Origin: Psychrobacter celer
GTDB taxonomy: Bacteria > Pseudomonadota > Gammaproteobacteria > Pseudomonadales > Moraxellaceae
NCBI RefSeq assembly: GCF_016107555.1
Contig: NZ_JABASU010000024.1
Span: 1 to 44,720, forward strand
Length of the DNA: 44,720 bases
Direction: 5' to 3'
Shown here: piece after piece, positions 1 to 8,480 of the stretch
How the letters are laid out: every line of letters begins with the position of its first letter
Numbering within the stretch: the first letter of the stretch is position 1
Position numbers and translations under genes: made by a program
Notes under the pieces: generated by a model
What the model was told of the DNA's origin: nothing
Seen by the model: the letters and a program-made list of their open reading frames with translations, nothing else
The model's database searches: none

Positions 1-37
1 TCAAACCTATCTAATAGTCAATATTGGCTAGGTTTGA
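1..37. terminator. Inverted repeat at left edge, possible terminator
   Basis: TCAAACCTA (1-9) is the perfect reverse complement of TAGGTTTGA (29-37), with a 19-nt loop. It lies just beyond the ynfA stop codon on the minus strand and is followed on the plus strand by GTAAGATTTTT, so it could stop transcription from either side. The long loop and the window edge, which hides any minus-strand T-tract, keep confidence low. Confidence 0.4.
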
Positions 38-62
38 GTAAGATTTTTGGAACGGTATTGCA

Positions 63-395
63 CTATGTAGTGCGCGGTGCAAACATGATAATAGCCATGC
101 CTAGCAGTGCCACTGATGTGCCTAAGATGTCCCACGCCGTTGGTTGAATACCATCGACAGCCCATAACCATAGAATTGCAATCGTTACATACACACCACC
201 GTAAGCCGCATAAACCCTACCAACGGCGGTTGGATGTAAAGTTAGCAGCCAAACAAAGGCGGTCAAACTAAGGGCACTAGGAACAAGCAGCCATATTGAC
301 TTACCTTCTCTTAGCCATAAATATGGCAAGTAGCAACCTACAATCTCTGCTAGTGCAGTAATGGCAAAAAGCCCAACAGTTTTTAATTCAGACAA
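63..395 (-). CDS. ynfA: YnfA/UPF0060 family small membrane protein
   Basis: This 110-residue protein is almost entirely hydrophobic and fits four membrane segments, the usual size and shape of the YnfA (UPF0060) family. Family landmarks are visible: an N-terminal helix with [18 protein letters not shown], the central [11 protein letters not shown] segment, and a C-terminal helix after [11 protein letters not shown]. YnfA proteins are related to small multidrug resistance (SMR) transporters and act in the inner membrane; the substrate here is unknown. The gene is 54 bp downstream of cadR on the same strand, so the two are probably cotranscribed and the protein may belong to the metal-resistance module. 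That link is an inference from position. Confidence 0.9.
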   Translation of the reverse strand: MSELKTVGLFAITALAEIVGCYLPYLWLREGKSIWLLVPSALSLTAFVWLLTLHPTAVGRVYAAYGGVYVTIAILWLWAVDGIQPTAWDILGTSVALLGMAIIMFAPRTT

Positions 396-449
396 AATTA
401 TTCCTTTGATTATTTATAATGTAGTGTCTAAACAATACGGCTGATGTCT

Positions 450-860
450 CTACTGATGACAAGAATTATCAGCAAGGGCATTTAATATCCCACAGGATAC
501 TGCGGGTGCGCTAGATAGGCATTTTTTTCGCAAATCCATTAGATGCTGTTTTAACTGCATCAACTCTTCAATACGAACTTCTACCGCCTCAATATGCTCA
601 TCCAACAAGGCATCTACATTGCCGCAGTCTCTGTCAGGCTCATCCCAGTATTGTAGTAACACCCGTACTTCATCCAACGTCATATCAAGCGTACGACAGT
701 GCAGGATAAACTGTAGACGCTCGATGTGCGTGTCATTATATAAACGATAGTTGCCTGCACTGCGTGAAGGCTCAGGCAACAATCCTTTCTTTTCATAGTA
801 ACGAATGGTTTCTACTGTCGCGCCTGTGCGTTTAGCGAGTTCTCCGATTTTAATCAGCAT
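450..860 (-). CDS. cadR: MerR-family Cd(II)/Pb(II)-responsive regulator
   Basis: The N-terminus starts MLIKIGELAKRTGATVETIR, a classic MerR winged helix-turn-helix, followed by YYEKKGLLPEPSRS and NYRLY. The dimerisation helix and the metal-binding cysteines follow: Cys near HCRTLDM, Cys in RDCGNVDALLDEH, and a C-terminal Cys-rich tail (KKCLSS, SCGIL, SCHQ), as in CadR/PbrR/ZntR regulators. I chose the ATG at 858-860. An in-frame ATG at 882-884 would add eight residues ahead of the conserved start of the family. The gene is divergent from the cadA-type ATPase, with a MerR-type promoter between them. As in other members, it probably distorts the long-spacer promoter of cadA when Cd, Pb or Zn binds. 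The exact metal preference cannot be read from sequence. Confidence 0.88.
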   Translation of the reverse strand: MLIKIGELAKRTGATVETIRYYEKKGLLPEPSRSAGNYRLYNDTHIERLQFILHCRTLDMTLDEVRVLLQYWDEPDRDCGNVDALLDEHIEAVEVRIEELMQLKQHLMDLRKKCLSSAPAVSCGILNALADNSCHQ

Positions 861-946
861 AACTGCCTCTTGAGCATTAAACATTAAAGTAACTATAAAG
901 TTTAATGGCTAATAAATCAATGTTATGACGTTAAAGAAGAAGCACC

Positions 947-977
947 TTGACTCTAAAGCCACTATAGGGTTCATAAT
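947..977 (+). promoter_or_regulatory. MerR-type promoter and operator of cadA
   Basis: A -35 TTGACT (947-952) and a -10 CATAAT (972-977) are separated by 19 bp, the long spacer typical of promoters activated by MerR proteins. The spacer carries an imperfect dyad: ACTCTAAAG (950-958) against the complement of the CTATAGGGT arm (962-970), close to the CadR/ZntR operator consensus as I know it. It lies between the divergent cadR and cadA genes. Confidence 0.8.
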
Positions 978-1040
978 AGATTTATAAAAAATGCTTATAG
1001 CAGCACAAGTTATCAGGACAACGCATTAGGAAAAATAATT

Positions 1041-3185
1041 ATGCAATATCATATCGAAGGTATGGACTGTGCCAGCTGCGTCGGTAAAATCGAAACGGCG
1101 CTCGCTCGTATGCCTGACATCTCTGATGTACAGCTTAACTTTGCCACCGAAAAGTTAACGCTAACACTGGCTCCTGATGGAGAGACGCAATTTAGTGACA
1201 TCGAAAAAACCATTAAGCGCCTCGGGTTTGGTATATCTGCCATAACGGATAAATCAACCGCAGCAAATAGTAGCCGTCAGTCCGCTACAGAGCAGCCACG
1301 TTGGTGGCAAAGCGGCAAAGGTAAGCGAGTCATTGGTCTTGGTATGTTGATGAGCGCTGCTTACGCGCTATCAGTGGTTTTTTCTGATTATGGTATGTGG
1401 GCATTTGCTGTTGCCGTCATTGTGGGCGTGTCTCCTTTTGCTCGTAAAGCCTTTGCCTTAGCGTCGACCGGCACGCCTTTTTCGATTGAGATGCTGATGT
1501 CGATTGCGGCAATTGGTGCGCTTATTATTGGTGAGCCTGCAGAGGCAGCAGCAGTGGTATTCTTATTCTCAGTCGGCGAGCTACTAGAGAGCGTGGCTGC
1601 TGATCGCGCGCGTGCTGGCATTAGGGCTTTGGCGGCACTGGTGCCAAAGACTGCGATTTTACTTGACGCACAAGGCGGGCAGCGCGATGTACCGGCATCT
1701 TCATTACAAGTCGATGATTTGGTGCTGGTACGTCCGGGCGATAAGGTATCTGCTGACGGCATTATTACTCAGGGCGCATCTAGCCTTGATGAATCGCCCA
1801 TCACCGGCGAGTCTATCCCCGTTGCCAAAACAATAGGCGACAAGGTGTTTGCAGGCGCTATCAATATGGAGGGCGCGCTGCACATACGCGTAGAAAAAAC
1901 AGCCGCTGACAATATCATTGCACGAATCATTGAGCTAGTGGAGCAGGCACAAGCCTCCAAAGCGCCCACTGCGCGTTTTATTGAAAAGTTTAGCCGCTAC
2001 TACACGCCAGCAGTGATGGCGATTGCCGCTTTGGTTATCGTTATCCCGCCGTTAGTGATGGGCGGGGAGTGGGCAACTTGGTTATATCGCGGTTTGGCAT
2101 TATTGCTCATCGCCTGTCCTTGCGCCCTCGTCCTATCCACACCGGCCGCTATCGCCTCGGGTCTGGCTGTTGGGACGCGCCGCGGCCTGCTAATCAAAGG
2201 TGGGAGCGCGTTAGAAACCATTGGTCGCGTCAATACGGTTGCTTTTGACAAGACAGGTACGTTAACGGAAGGCAAACCCCGCGTGACCGATGTTGTCACT
2301 TTTGCCCAGCAGTATATGGATGCTCAAGATGAAAATGCGATATTAGCGCTGTTTGCCAGTGTTGAGTCCGCCTCTAACCATCCGCTTGCAAAAGCCATCA
2401 TCGATCACGCCAAAACGGCCAATATTGCCATACCAGTAGCGTCTAAGGCTCACGCGACTGCAGGTAAAGCTGTGCATGCGACGGTAGCTGGGCGCTCTTT
2501 AACCATCGGCTCTCCTGTATATGCCGCCGACCAAGCCTCAATAACCGCCAAACAAAATGCCCAAATCGAAGCGTTACAAAATGAAGGAAAAACGGTGTCG
2601 GTACTGTTCGATGAGCAAAGCTGTGAGGTGCTCGGGCTAATCGCGCTACGAGATGAGTTGCGGGACGATGCCAAAGAAGGCGTAGCACAGCTTCATGCAA
2701 TGGGGGTTTGCTCCATGATGCTGACGGGCGACAACCGCCTTACTGCTCAAGCGCTTGCTAGTCATCTAGATATAGAGTGGCAAGCTGAGCTGTTGCCCGA
2801 AGATAAGCTGCGTTTGATAGACGAGATGAAGACTAAAGCCCAAATAGCGATGATTGGTGATGGTATCAATGATGCGCCAGCGTTAGCGACTGCCGATGTC
2901 GGTATCGCGATGGGCGGTGGTACTGATGTCGCCATTGAAACGGCTGACGTCGCTTTATTAAAAAGTCGCGTGACCGACGTCGCTCATCTGATTGCATTGT
3001 CACGTGCAACCTTATCTAATATTCATCAAAACGTGATTTTTGCGCTGGGCCTCAAAGCAGTGTTTTTAATCACCACGGTACTCGGTATCACTGGTTTATG
3101 GATCGCGGTATTGGCTGATACTGGCGCAACCGTGCTGGTTACACTTAATGCTTTACGTTTAATGCGTTTTAAAAACGTCCATTAG
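1041..3185 (+). CDS. cadA: Heavy-metal (Cd/Zn/Pb) exporting P1B-type ATPase
   Basis: A 714-residue inner-membrane ATPase that pumps soft divalent metals out of the cytoplasm. In order: an N-terminal heavy-metal-associated domain with GMDCASC at residues 7-13; paired membrane helices; the actuator motif TGES; the transmembrane metal-binding CPC motif (Cys359-Pro-Cys361); the phosphorylation motif DKTGTLT starting at Asp403; the SNHPLAK (HP) motif; and the hinge GDGINDAPAL. The CPC motif with one N-terminal GMDCASC domain is typical of the CadA/ZntA group. Copper pumps usually carry GMTCxxC and extra motifs. Expression is likely controlled by the divergent cadR through the long-spacer promoter upstream. 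No strong terminator is visible after the stop. Confidence 0.95.
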   Translation: MQYHIEGMDCASCVGKIETALARMPDISDVQLNFATEKLTLTLAPDGETQFSDIEKTIKRLGFGISAITDKSTAANSSRQSATEQPRWWQSGKGKRVIGLGMLMSAAYALSVVFSDYGMWAFAVAVIVGVSPFARKAFALASTGTPFSIEMLMSIAAIGALIIGEPAEAAAVVFLFSVGELLESVAADRARAGIRALAALVPKTAILLDAQGGQRDVPASSLQVDDLVLVRPGDKVSADGIITQGASSLDESPITGESIPVAKTIGDKVFAGAINMEGALHIRVEKTAADNIIARIIELVEQAQASKAPTARFIEKFSRYYTPAVMAIAALVIVIPPLVMGGEWATWLYRGLALLLIACPCALVLSTPAAIASGLAVGTRRGLLIKGGSALETIGRVNTVAFDKTGTLTEGKPRVTDVVTFAQQYMDAQDENAILALFASVESASNHPLAKAIIDHAKTANIAIPVASKAHATAGKAVHATVAGRSLTIGSPVYAADQASITAKQNAQIEALQNEGKTVSVLFDEQSCEVLGLIALRDELRDDAKEGVAQLHAMGVCSMMLTGDNRLTAQALASHLDIEWQAELLPEDKLRLIDEMKTKAQIAMIGDGINDAPALATADVGIAMGGGTDVAIETADVALLKSRVTDVAHLIALSRATLSNIHQNVIFALGLKAVFLITTVLGITGLWIAVLADTGATVLVTLNALRLMRFKNVH

Positions 3186-3229
3186 CAAGCGCCCTTAACA
3201 CAACGAGATATTGAATACCTGTAATGCTT

Positions 3230-3554
3230 AGAGCGTGTCCTTACTTCAATAGATAATCATCTAAATGGGTTAAAGATGGCTAACTCTGGTCAAACGCTGT
3301 CAATTAGCTGACTAATAGCTCGATATTCTCTGCGCTGTGTTCGTTGTTTGATGACAATGTTTGATCAAAATATCTAATCACAATGTTTGGCTGCCATTCA
3401 TCTCATTTTTGGTGGTGTTCTAAAAAGTATGCTGGCGATAGAAGCCAATAAAAAATCTATGCTAAGTTCTCTGATTCTATAGGGCTTTCAAGGCTTCAAA
3501 AACTGTTCAAGTTTTAATCAGCATACTTTTTGACACACCACCAAGACACGCTCT
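3230..3554. mobile_element. Nested inverted-repeat element (MITE-like or IS remnant)
   Basis: The outer ends AGAGCGTGTC (3230-3239) and GACACGCTCT (3545-3554) are perfect 10-bp inverted repeats. Nested inside, 3409-3434 and 3519-3544 form a 26-bp inverted repeat with 23 of 26 positions matching, enclosing a further 84 bp. There is no coding capacity. The first 110 bp or so resemble a second copy at 6229-6340. No clear target-site duplication is visible. I read it as a non-autonomous element or an IS remnant. The family is not recognised. Confidence 0.6.
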
Positions 3555-3591
3555 ATATAAACCCCAGTTCGGAATAAGCAAAGTGCCCGTA

Positions 3592-6057
3592 TTAACTGGG
3601 CAGTTTTGGTGGTTTTTTGGGTTTTGGCAGTGGCGTTTTGGCATCGCCTGCAGGCTTGCTATCAGGGGCGCTCATGCTTTGGTCAGCACTATTTTGGTCA
3701 GTATGATGGCGCTGGTTTTGCGCGCTACTATCAGCTGACAGATTGTTGGTTTTGCCGTATTGAATATCATTGGCGTACGGTACACTGTTTAGCTCTTCAT
3801 CGACGAGGCCGTCATCTAAGTCGATGACTTTTTTTGGCGGTGCATGCGGCTGTATATGATCGCCTTTTGGTTGATTGGCGTAGTATATGTCGGTGCTGGT
3901 CTGCGCATTTTGTGCCCCTGCCTGTTTGGACTCAGGCAGTATTCTGACATCGGATAGGCGGCGTACCACATAGTTACTTGGAAGGGGTTTACCGCTTTTT
4001 TGTGCCGAGGTGTCATCAAATATCATGTGTCCTTGGCTATCGATACGCGCATATTTCATGGGCTTGTCACGTGGCCAAAAAAAGTCAGAAGGATGACTGA
4101 TAATGTGACCAAACACCAATTTGGTCAAACGACCCCATTCAAAGAAACGTACTTCTTTGGAGCGTAGCGCGACAAACAGCGCCAGAGAAAAACTGACCAT
4201 CAGGTTGACGATGCCAATTAGCGCCACTCCTAGGATCGACAATAAAATTACGCTCCAGCTGATTTGGTCGGCGGAGATATTAAACAATCCATGCGCTAGG
4301 TTGGCTGAGGCAAAGGCGATATGGCGGATATCAATCGGTAGCCCAAAGATAAAGCCAATGGTAGCTGTACTGCCCAAAAACACACCGAACAAAAAGTTGC
4401 CCATGATAGCGCCGAGGTTGGCCTCGACAAAACCGCCCAGCCGCTGGAGCCATGATTTGGGCAGTACGTATTGCAAGAGTCGATGACGCTGGATACGCGC
4501 CCCGACATGGTTATAAACCGCCAAATTATCATAATAGCCTGCAATCAGACCTGATAAGAATAAATAAACCCCAGCGATGGCAGCATGAGGCAGAGCCAAT
4601 GAGCGAAAAGGGTCAAGGTCGTGCAGGAGGTGCTCAGCCTTGGTGGTGTCGATCATCGGTGCGCCTGTGTACTGTAGCCATGCAAACGAGATAATCAAAG
4701 CAACTGGGATAGCCAGCATGACGTTACCCATGATAGCGACAAACTGCGTGCGCAAAATATCGACCACCAGCTCTGAGAGCTTGGTCAATTGCCGTGATTT
4801 TTTGCCCGAGCCGTCCGATATCGTTGAGGCGATGGCCGCAGCAGTCATGGCCGGCTGCTTGGTGGCGACTGTACCGTGAATGACATGAATGAATACAAAA
4901 CCCAAGCCATAAATCATACTATTAACAAACGCGCGTCCCATCGGCGCTAAGGCCAATTGATAGGCCAGTATCTTGATGGTAGCCATAAAGGCAATGACAA
5001 AACCGCCGATAGAGGCCTTTTTAAACATTTTTTGATAGCCAGCTTTGTCGGTACTGATATAGTGCTCACCGACGCGGCTGGCGTTTTCTGTGACTTTGCG
5101 CGATAGCAGTTTGGTATTATTGTCAATCAAATAGCCAATACTATAGCGGCGATTGGCCGTGGTAATCAGCGTCTGCACCAGCTCAATCACCGCATGATCT
5201 CGCTTTTGATGATCATCGGTCACAAGCTCGGTCAAGATGCGCATGCGCTGCAGGCTTTGATCAAGGCGCAGCATCATGTTGGTCAGACGAATAGAGATAC
5301 CTGTTTTATAAATGCGCTTACGTACGGTGGCGACGATGCCTTCGCACTGCTCAAGCATGACCAGCAAGGGCGCTGGGTCTACGGCTTTTTCGGGCGTGAT
5401 GTCTGTCAGCGTATCTAGCTCGTGGGCTTGGCGATACTGATTGACAAACAGCACGGCTTCTTGGTTTTGGGCGACAAAAGACGCAGAGTAGTTGAGTATC
5501 TGAGGATACGACTCCATCAGATCGGGGTGCAAGCCAATGCCGCTAATGCGGTACGATAAGATAATAATGGCGTTTAATATATTGTTTTTGGCGGTAGCGA
5601 CTAGATCCAGATGCTGCTCATTGACTTTTAATAGCTCGACCAGCGCATCCCACTTGTCGCGCTCGATGTTGGCCAGCCAGCGTTCATCAGAGCGCTTATT
5701 AAATAAATAACCCACCAGTTCAACGACGGAGTCTTCTTGCGGCAATAAAGGCAAAAACCGATGCCCAATCAGCCGGCGCAGACTGTTAAAAAATCCTTGA
5801 TCCGACATGATGCCTGTGTCGGTGTATAGCGCAATTTGTCGATACTCGATAATGAGCTTTAATACAAAGCTGGCCAGCCCATCTGCATACTCTGGATGCT
5901 GACGTAGGATATCGATTAGTGATTGAATGTTTTGATTGGCTAGGGCAGGCTCTCTATCACTGACGCGCAGCTCATTTATCAAGCGCTTGAGCACCACCGG
6001 ATCGGGCACATCACTGAGCGCAGTAATCTGTTGCAAAATGCGTTTTAGTTCTGACAC
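3592..6057 (-). CDS. 'SpecificRecomb' (PF10136-type) multi-pass membrane protein
   Basis: An 821-residue protein matching the family annotated as 'site-specific recombinase' (Gcr-like). Residues 1-330 or so are soluble and helical. From about residue 345 come several strong membrane segments, for example GGFVIAFMATIKILAYQLAL, GNVMLAIPVALIISFAWL, AGVYLFLSGLIAGYYD and LIGIVNLMVSFSLALFVAL. The last 200 residues are hydrophilic and low-complexity, ending in PKPKKPPKLPS. I see no serine- or tyrosine-recombinase catalytic signature. The family name therefore looks historical, and the topology says integral inner-membrane protein of unknown function. It is a single-gene unit flanked by two related repeats. 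A weak 7-bp inverted repeat (3563-3569 / 3594-3600) overlaps its stop codon. Confidence 0.8.
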   Translation of the reverse strand: MSELKRILQQITALSDVPDPVVLKRLINELRVSDREPALANQNIQSLIDILRQHPEYADGLASFVLKLIIEYRQIALYTDTGIMSDQGFFNSLRRLIGHRFLPLLPQEDSVVELVGYLFNKRSDERWLANIERDKWDALVELLKVNEQHLDLVATAKNNILNAIIILSYRISGIGLHPDLMESYPQILNYSASFVAQNQEAVLFVNQYRQAHELDTLTDITPEKAVDPAPLLVMLEQCEGIVATVRKRIYKTGISIRLTNMMLRLDQSLQRMRILTELVTDDHQKRDHAVIELVQTLITTANRRYSIGYLIDNNTKLLSRKVTENASRVGEHYISTDKAGYQKMFKKASIGGFVIAFMATIKILAYQLALAPMGRAFVNSMIYGLGFVFIHVIHGTVATKQPAMTAAAIASTISDGSGKKSRQLTKLSELVVDILRTQFVAIMGNVMLAIPVALIISFAWLQYTGAPMIDTTKAEHLLHDLDPFRSLALPHAAIAGVYLFLSGLIAGYYDNLAVYNHVGARIQRHRLLQYVLPKSWLQRLGGFVEANLGAIMGNFLFGVFLGSTATIGFIFGLPIDIRHIAFASANLAHGLFNISADQISWSVILLSILGVALIGIVNLMVSFSLALFVALRSKEVRFFEWGRLTKLVFGHIISHPSDFFWPRDKPMKYARIDSQGHMIFDDTSAQKSGKPLPSNYVVRRLSDVRILPESKQAGAQNAQTSTDIYYANQPKGDHIQPHAPPKKVIDLDDGLVDEELNSVPYANDIQYGKTNNLSADSSAQNQRHHTDQNSADQSMSAPDSKPAGDAKTPLPKPKKPPKLPS

Positions 6058-6228
6058 GTTGCGTCCTTTATTATGAGAGGATTTATTATAAGCGGCTTTT
6101 ATTATTTAAGAGTCATCAAAGTTGCTGGGCGACCAACGAGCAGCACACCATCAGACAAGTATCCTGCGTTATTTTAATCATAACGATAGTTCGGTGGTGA
6201 ATTATTTTGTTAGCAGTTATTTTTACTA

Positions 6229-6340
6229 AGGCGTGTCCTTAATACAATCGACAGTCACCTAAATGGACTAAAATGGCTAAATATTATCAAACGGCGTCAA
6301 ACCACTCACGAATATCTTGATATCCATAGCATAGACCTAT
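6229..6340. repeat. Second copy of the 3230-type repeat
   Basis: GCGTGTCCTTA (6231-6241) recurs from 3232, and the similarity continues with gaps for roughly 100 bp (shared blocks CTAAATGG, ATGGCTAA, TCAAACG, GTCAA, then a GATAT block). The copy has the same orientation as the one at 3230-3340. The two therefore form direct repeats about 3 kb apart around the PF10136-type gene. The matching right-hand inverted-repeat end is not seen here, so this copy looks truncated. Confidence 0.55.
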
Positions 6341-6363
6341 AACACAGACCAAATGGTTTGGGC

Positions 6364-6398
6364 AAAAAAAGGGACAGTCACCTAACTGTCCCTTTTTT
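6364..6398. terminator. Bidirectional rho-independent terminator
   Basis: GGGACAGT (6371-6378) pairs perfectly with ACTGTCCC (6385-6392) across a 6-nt loop, with A7 before and T6 after. It lies 30 bp beyond the stop of the minus-strand acyl-CoA dehydrogenase gene (6428) and should terminate it. Confidence 0.9.
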
Positions 6399-6427
6399 AT
6401 ATCTTTTAATGTGCCAATCGCGACAGA

Positions 6428-8212
6428 TTAGTTGGCAGGCACATCAAAATAATCAAGATCAAAGTTCATCATTGGGTCACTACCAGCTTTGACCATCTGT
6501 GCATGCGCATTGATACGTGGCAAGATACGGCCAACGAAATAATCAGCAAGCTTGGCTTTGTTGGTGTAGAACTCACCCTCTTTGCCATTGGCGGCCTCGA
6601 CCATCAAGGCAAACATATACGAGTAGGCAAGGTAACCAAAGGCATGCATATAGTCAACCGCGCAGCCGTTGATTTCGCTCTTACGCTCGCCGATATTGCT
6701 TAGCACTGTGGTGGTCAGCTCTTCGATGGTGTCAGCTGCATCTAGGGTGGCCTGCTTGATGCCATGATCGGCCTGCATGTTGTTGACAAAATCACGAATT
6801 TCACCTAAGAAATGGGTGACATATTTGCCGTTATTTTTTGCCACTTTACGACCGAGTAGGTCAAGCGCTTGAATACCGTTGGTACCTTCATAGATCTGCG
6901 CGATACGAGTATCACGGACGATTTGCTCCATGCCCCATTCACGGATATAGCCATGACCACCAAATACTTGCTGGCAATCAACCGTGGCTTCTAGTGCTTT
7001 GTCGGTTAAGAAGGCTTTGGCAACTGGCGTCAGTAGGGCAACGCGCGCCGCCGCGGCTTGAGCGGCCTCTGGGTCAGTACTAAACTTTTCTTCGTCAAGG
7101 TTTTTGGCGACATACATGGCAAAGCAGCGTGACGCTTCGGTGTTGGCTTTGGCATTTAGCAGCATGCGGCGCACATCAGCATGATGGATGATGGCATCAG
7201 CAGGTTTTTCTGGGCTTTGGATTTGGGTGTCACTGCGACCCTGACCACGGTCATTGGCGTATAATGCTGCGTTTTGATAAGCCAGCTCAGAGCCACCAAG
7301 GCCTTGTAGACCCATGGTCACACGCTCATAGTTCATCATGATAAACATAGAAGATAAGCCGGTGTTTTCTGCGCCCACCATCCAGCCTTTGGCGTTATCA
7401 AAGTTCATCACGCAAGTCGCTGAGGCTTTGATACCCATCTTGTGCTCGATAGAGCCAACCGCCAAGGTGTTGCGCTCGCCCAAGCTACCATCTTCATTGA
7501 CCAAGAATTTTGGCACGACAAACAATGAAATGCCTTTTGAGCCTTCTGGCGCATTAGGGGTTTTTGCCAATACCAAATGAATGATATTGTCAGTGAGGTC
7601 ATGCTCACCACCAGTGATAAAGATTTTGGTACCAGAGATATTGTAGCTACCATCATCGTTAGGCACGGCTTTGGTTTTGATGATACCGAGGTCAGTACCT
7701 GCATGTGGCTCAGTCAAGCACATCGTACCTGACCATTCGCCGGCGTACATTTTTTCTAGATAGGTTTGTTTTTGCTCTTCAGACGCCGCCGCGTTGAGGC
7801 AAAGCGTCGCGCCAACCGTTAGGTTAGGGTAGAGGGCGAAGGATTGGTTGGCGGTAAATACCATCTCTTCGGTCAGCATGGTGACCATCTTTGGAAAACC
7901 TTGACCGCCGTACTCAGCATTACCACTCAAGCCCACCCAGCCTGATTCGGCATACTGCTTATAAGCTTCTTTAAAACCAGTAGGCGTGGTGACAACGCCA
8001 TCACCCTCAAAGGTTGCGCCTTCTTCATCACCGCTACGGTTGATAGGCAACAAAACGTTTTTTGACAGTTTTGCCATTTCTTCTAAAATCATATCGACGG
8101 TTTCCGTATCGACATGAGCTAGGTTTTCGTTATTTTGCCAAAACTCAGGCGCGTTAAATACATCGTTTAAGATAAAGCGCATGTCATTAAGAGGGGCATT
8201 ATAAACAGCCAT
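6428..8212 (-). CDS. Acyl-CoA dehydrogenase, 600-residue class (paralogue 1)
   Basis: A flavoenzyme that introduces the alpha-beta double bond into an acyl-CoA, the first step of beta-oxidation or a related acyl-CoA route. The layout is the N-terminal extension typical of the 600-residue class, the N-terminal helical domain, the middle domain with MCLTEPHAGTDLG, the C-terminal FAD domain with FGGHGYIREWGMEQ and YEGTNGIQALDLLGRK (the Glu in YEGT is the probable catalytic base), and a further C-terminal domain ending in FDLDYFDVP. I chose the ATG giving MAVYNAPLNDMRF because it aligns with the MQYKAPLRDIQF start of its neighbour; an ATG two codons upstream is also possible. The substrate cannot be decided: relatives act on long-chain or 3-methylthiopropionyl-CoA. 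The neighbour 8481-10274 is a paralogue. Confidence 0.9.
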   Translation of the reverse strand: MAVYNAPLNDMRFILNDVFNAPEFWQNNENLAHVDTETVDMILEEMAKLSKNVLLPINRSGDEEGATFEGDGVVTTPTGFKEAYKQYAESGWVGLSGNAEYGGQGFPKMVTMLTEEMVFTANQSFALYPNLTVGATLCLNAAASEEQKQTYLEKMYAGEWSGTMCLTEPHAGTDLGIIKTKAVPNDDGSYNISGTKIFITGGEHDLTDNIIHLVLAKTPNAPEGSKGISLFVVPKFLVNEDGSLGERNTLAVGSIEHKMGIKASATCVMNFDNAKGWMVGAENTGLSSMFIMMNYERVTMGLQGLGGSELAYQNAALYANDRGQGRSDTQIQSPEKPADAIIHHADVRRMLLNAKANTEASRCFAMYVAKNLDEEKFSTDPEAAQAAAARVALLTPVAKAFLTDKALEATVDCQQVFGGHGYIREWGMEQIVRDTRIAQIYEGTNGIQALDLLGRKVAKNNGKYVTHFLGEIRDFVNNMQADHGIKQATLDAADTIEELTTTVLSNIGERKSEINGCAVDYMHAFGYLAYSYMFALMVEAANGKEGEFYTNKAKLADYFVGRILPRINAHAQMVKAGSDPMMNFDLDYFDVPAN

Positions 8213-8399
8213 AAACATTCCTTTGGTTCAAATAAATAAAAGTTGGAGTGATGAAAATAAGAAGTGCCAAACGTATGGATTGCTTTTTGAGGTCATCTGC
8301 GCGACTCATAATCAAAGCAACGGCTAAGCAAAGTTTAACAAATAAGCCTATGAGCGGGTGTGTTTCTTCGTGAATTATGCGTACACCAAAATATAATTG

Positions 8400-8436
8400 A
8401 CCAACAAAATCGGCAACACACTTTGGTATGTTGCCG
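8400..8436 (-). terminator. Terminator after the second acyl-CoA dehydrogenase gene
   Basis: CGGCAACA (8411-8418) pairs perfectly with TGTTGCCG (8429-8436). On the minus strand the hairpin is followed by ATTTTGTTGG, a modest T-tract. It lies about 45 bp past the stop at 8481, suggesting the two dehydrogenase genes are separate transcription units or only partly read through. Confidence 0.6.
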
Positions 8437-8480
8437 ATATAGGTATAGTGTGCGGTCGTCAAAATACTACAAAAACACTA

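Noticed and set aside
3592..6057. Integrase-type mobile element based on the 'recombinase' family name
   Set aside because: Multi-pass membrane topology, no catalytic recombinase motif, no attachment sites or cargo genes nearby.
8199..8462. 87-codon minus-strand frame between the two acyl-CoA dehydrogenase genes
   Set aside because: It overlaps the start of the downstream dehydrogenase gene and the hairpin terminator, and has no family resemblance.
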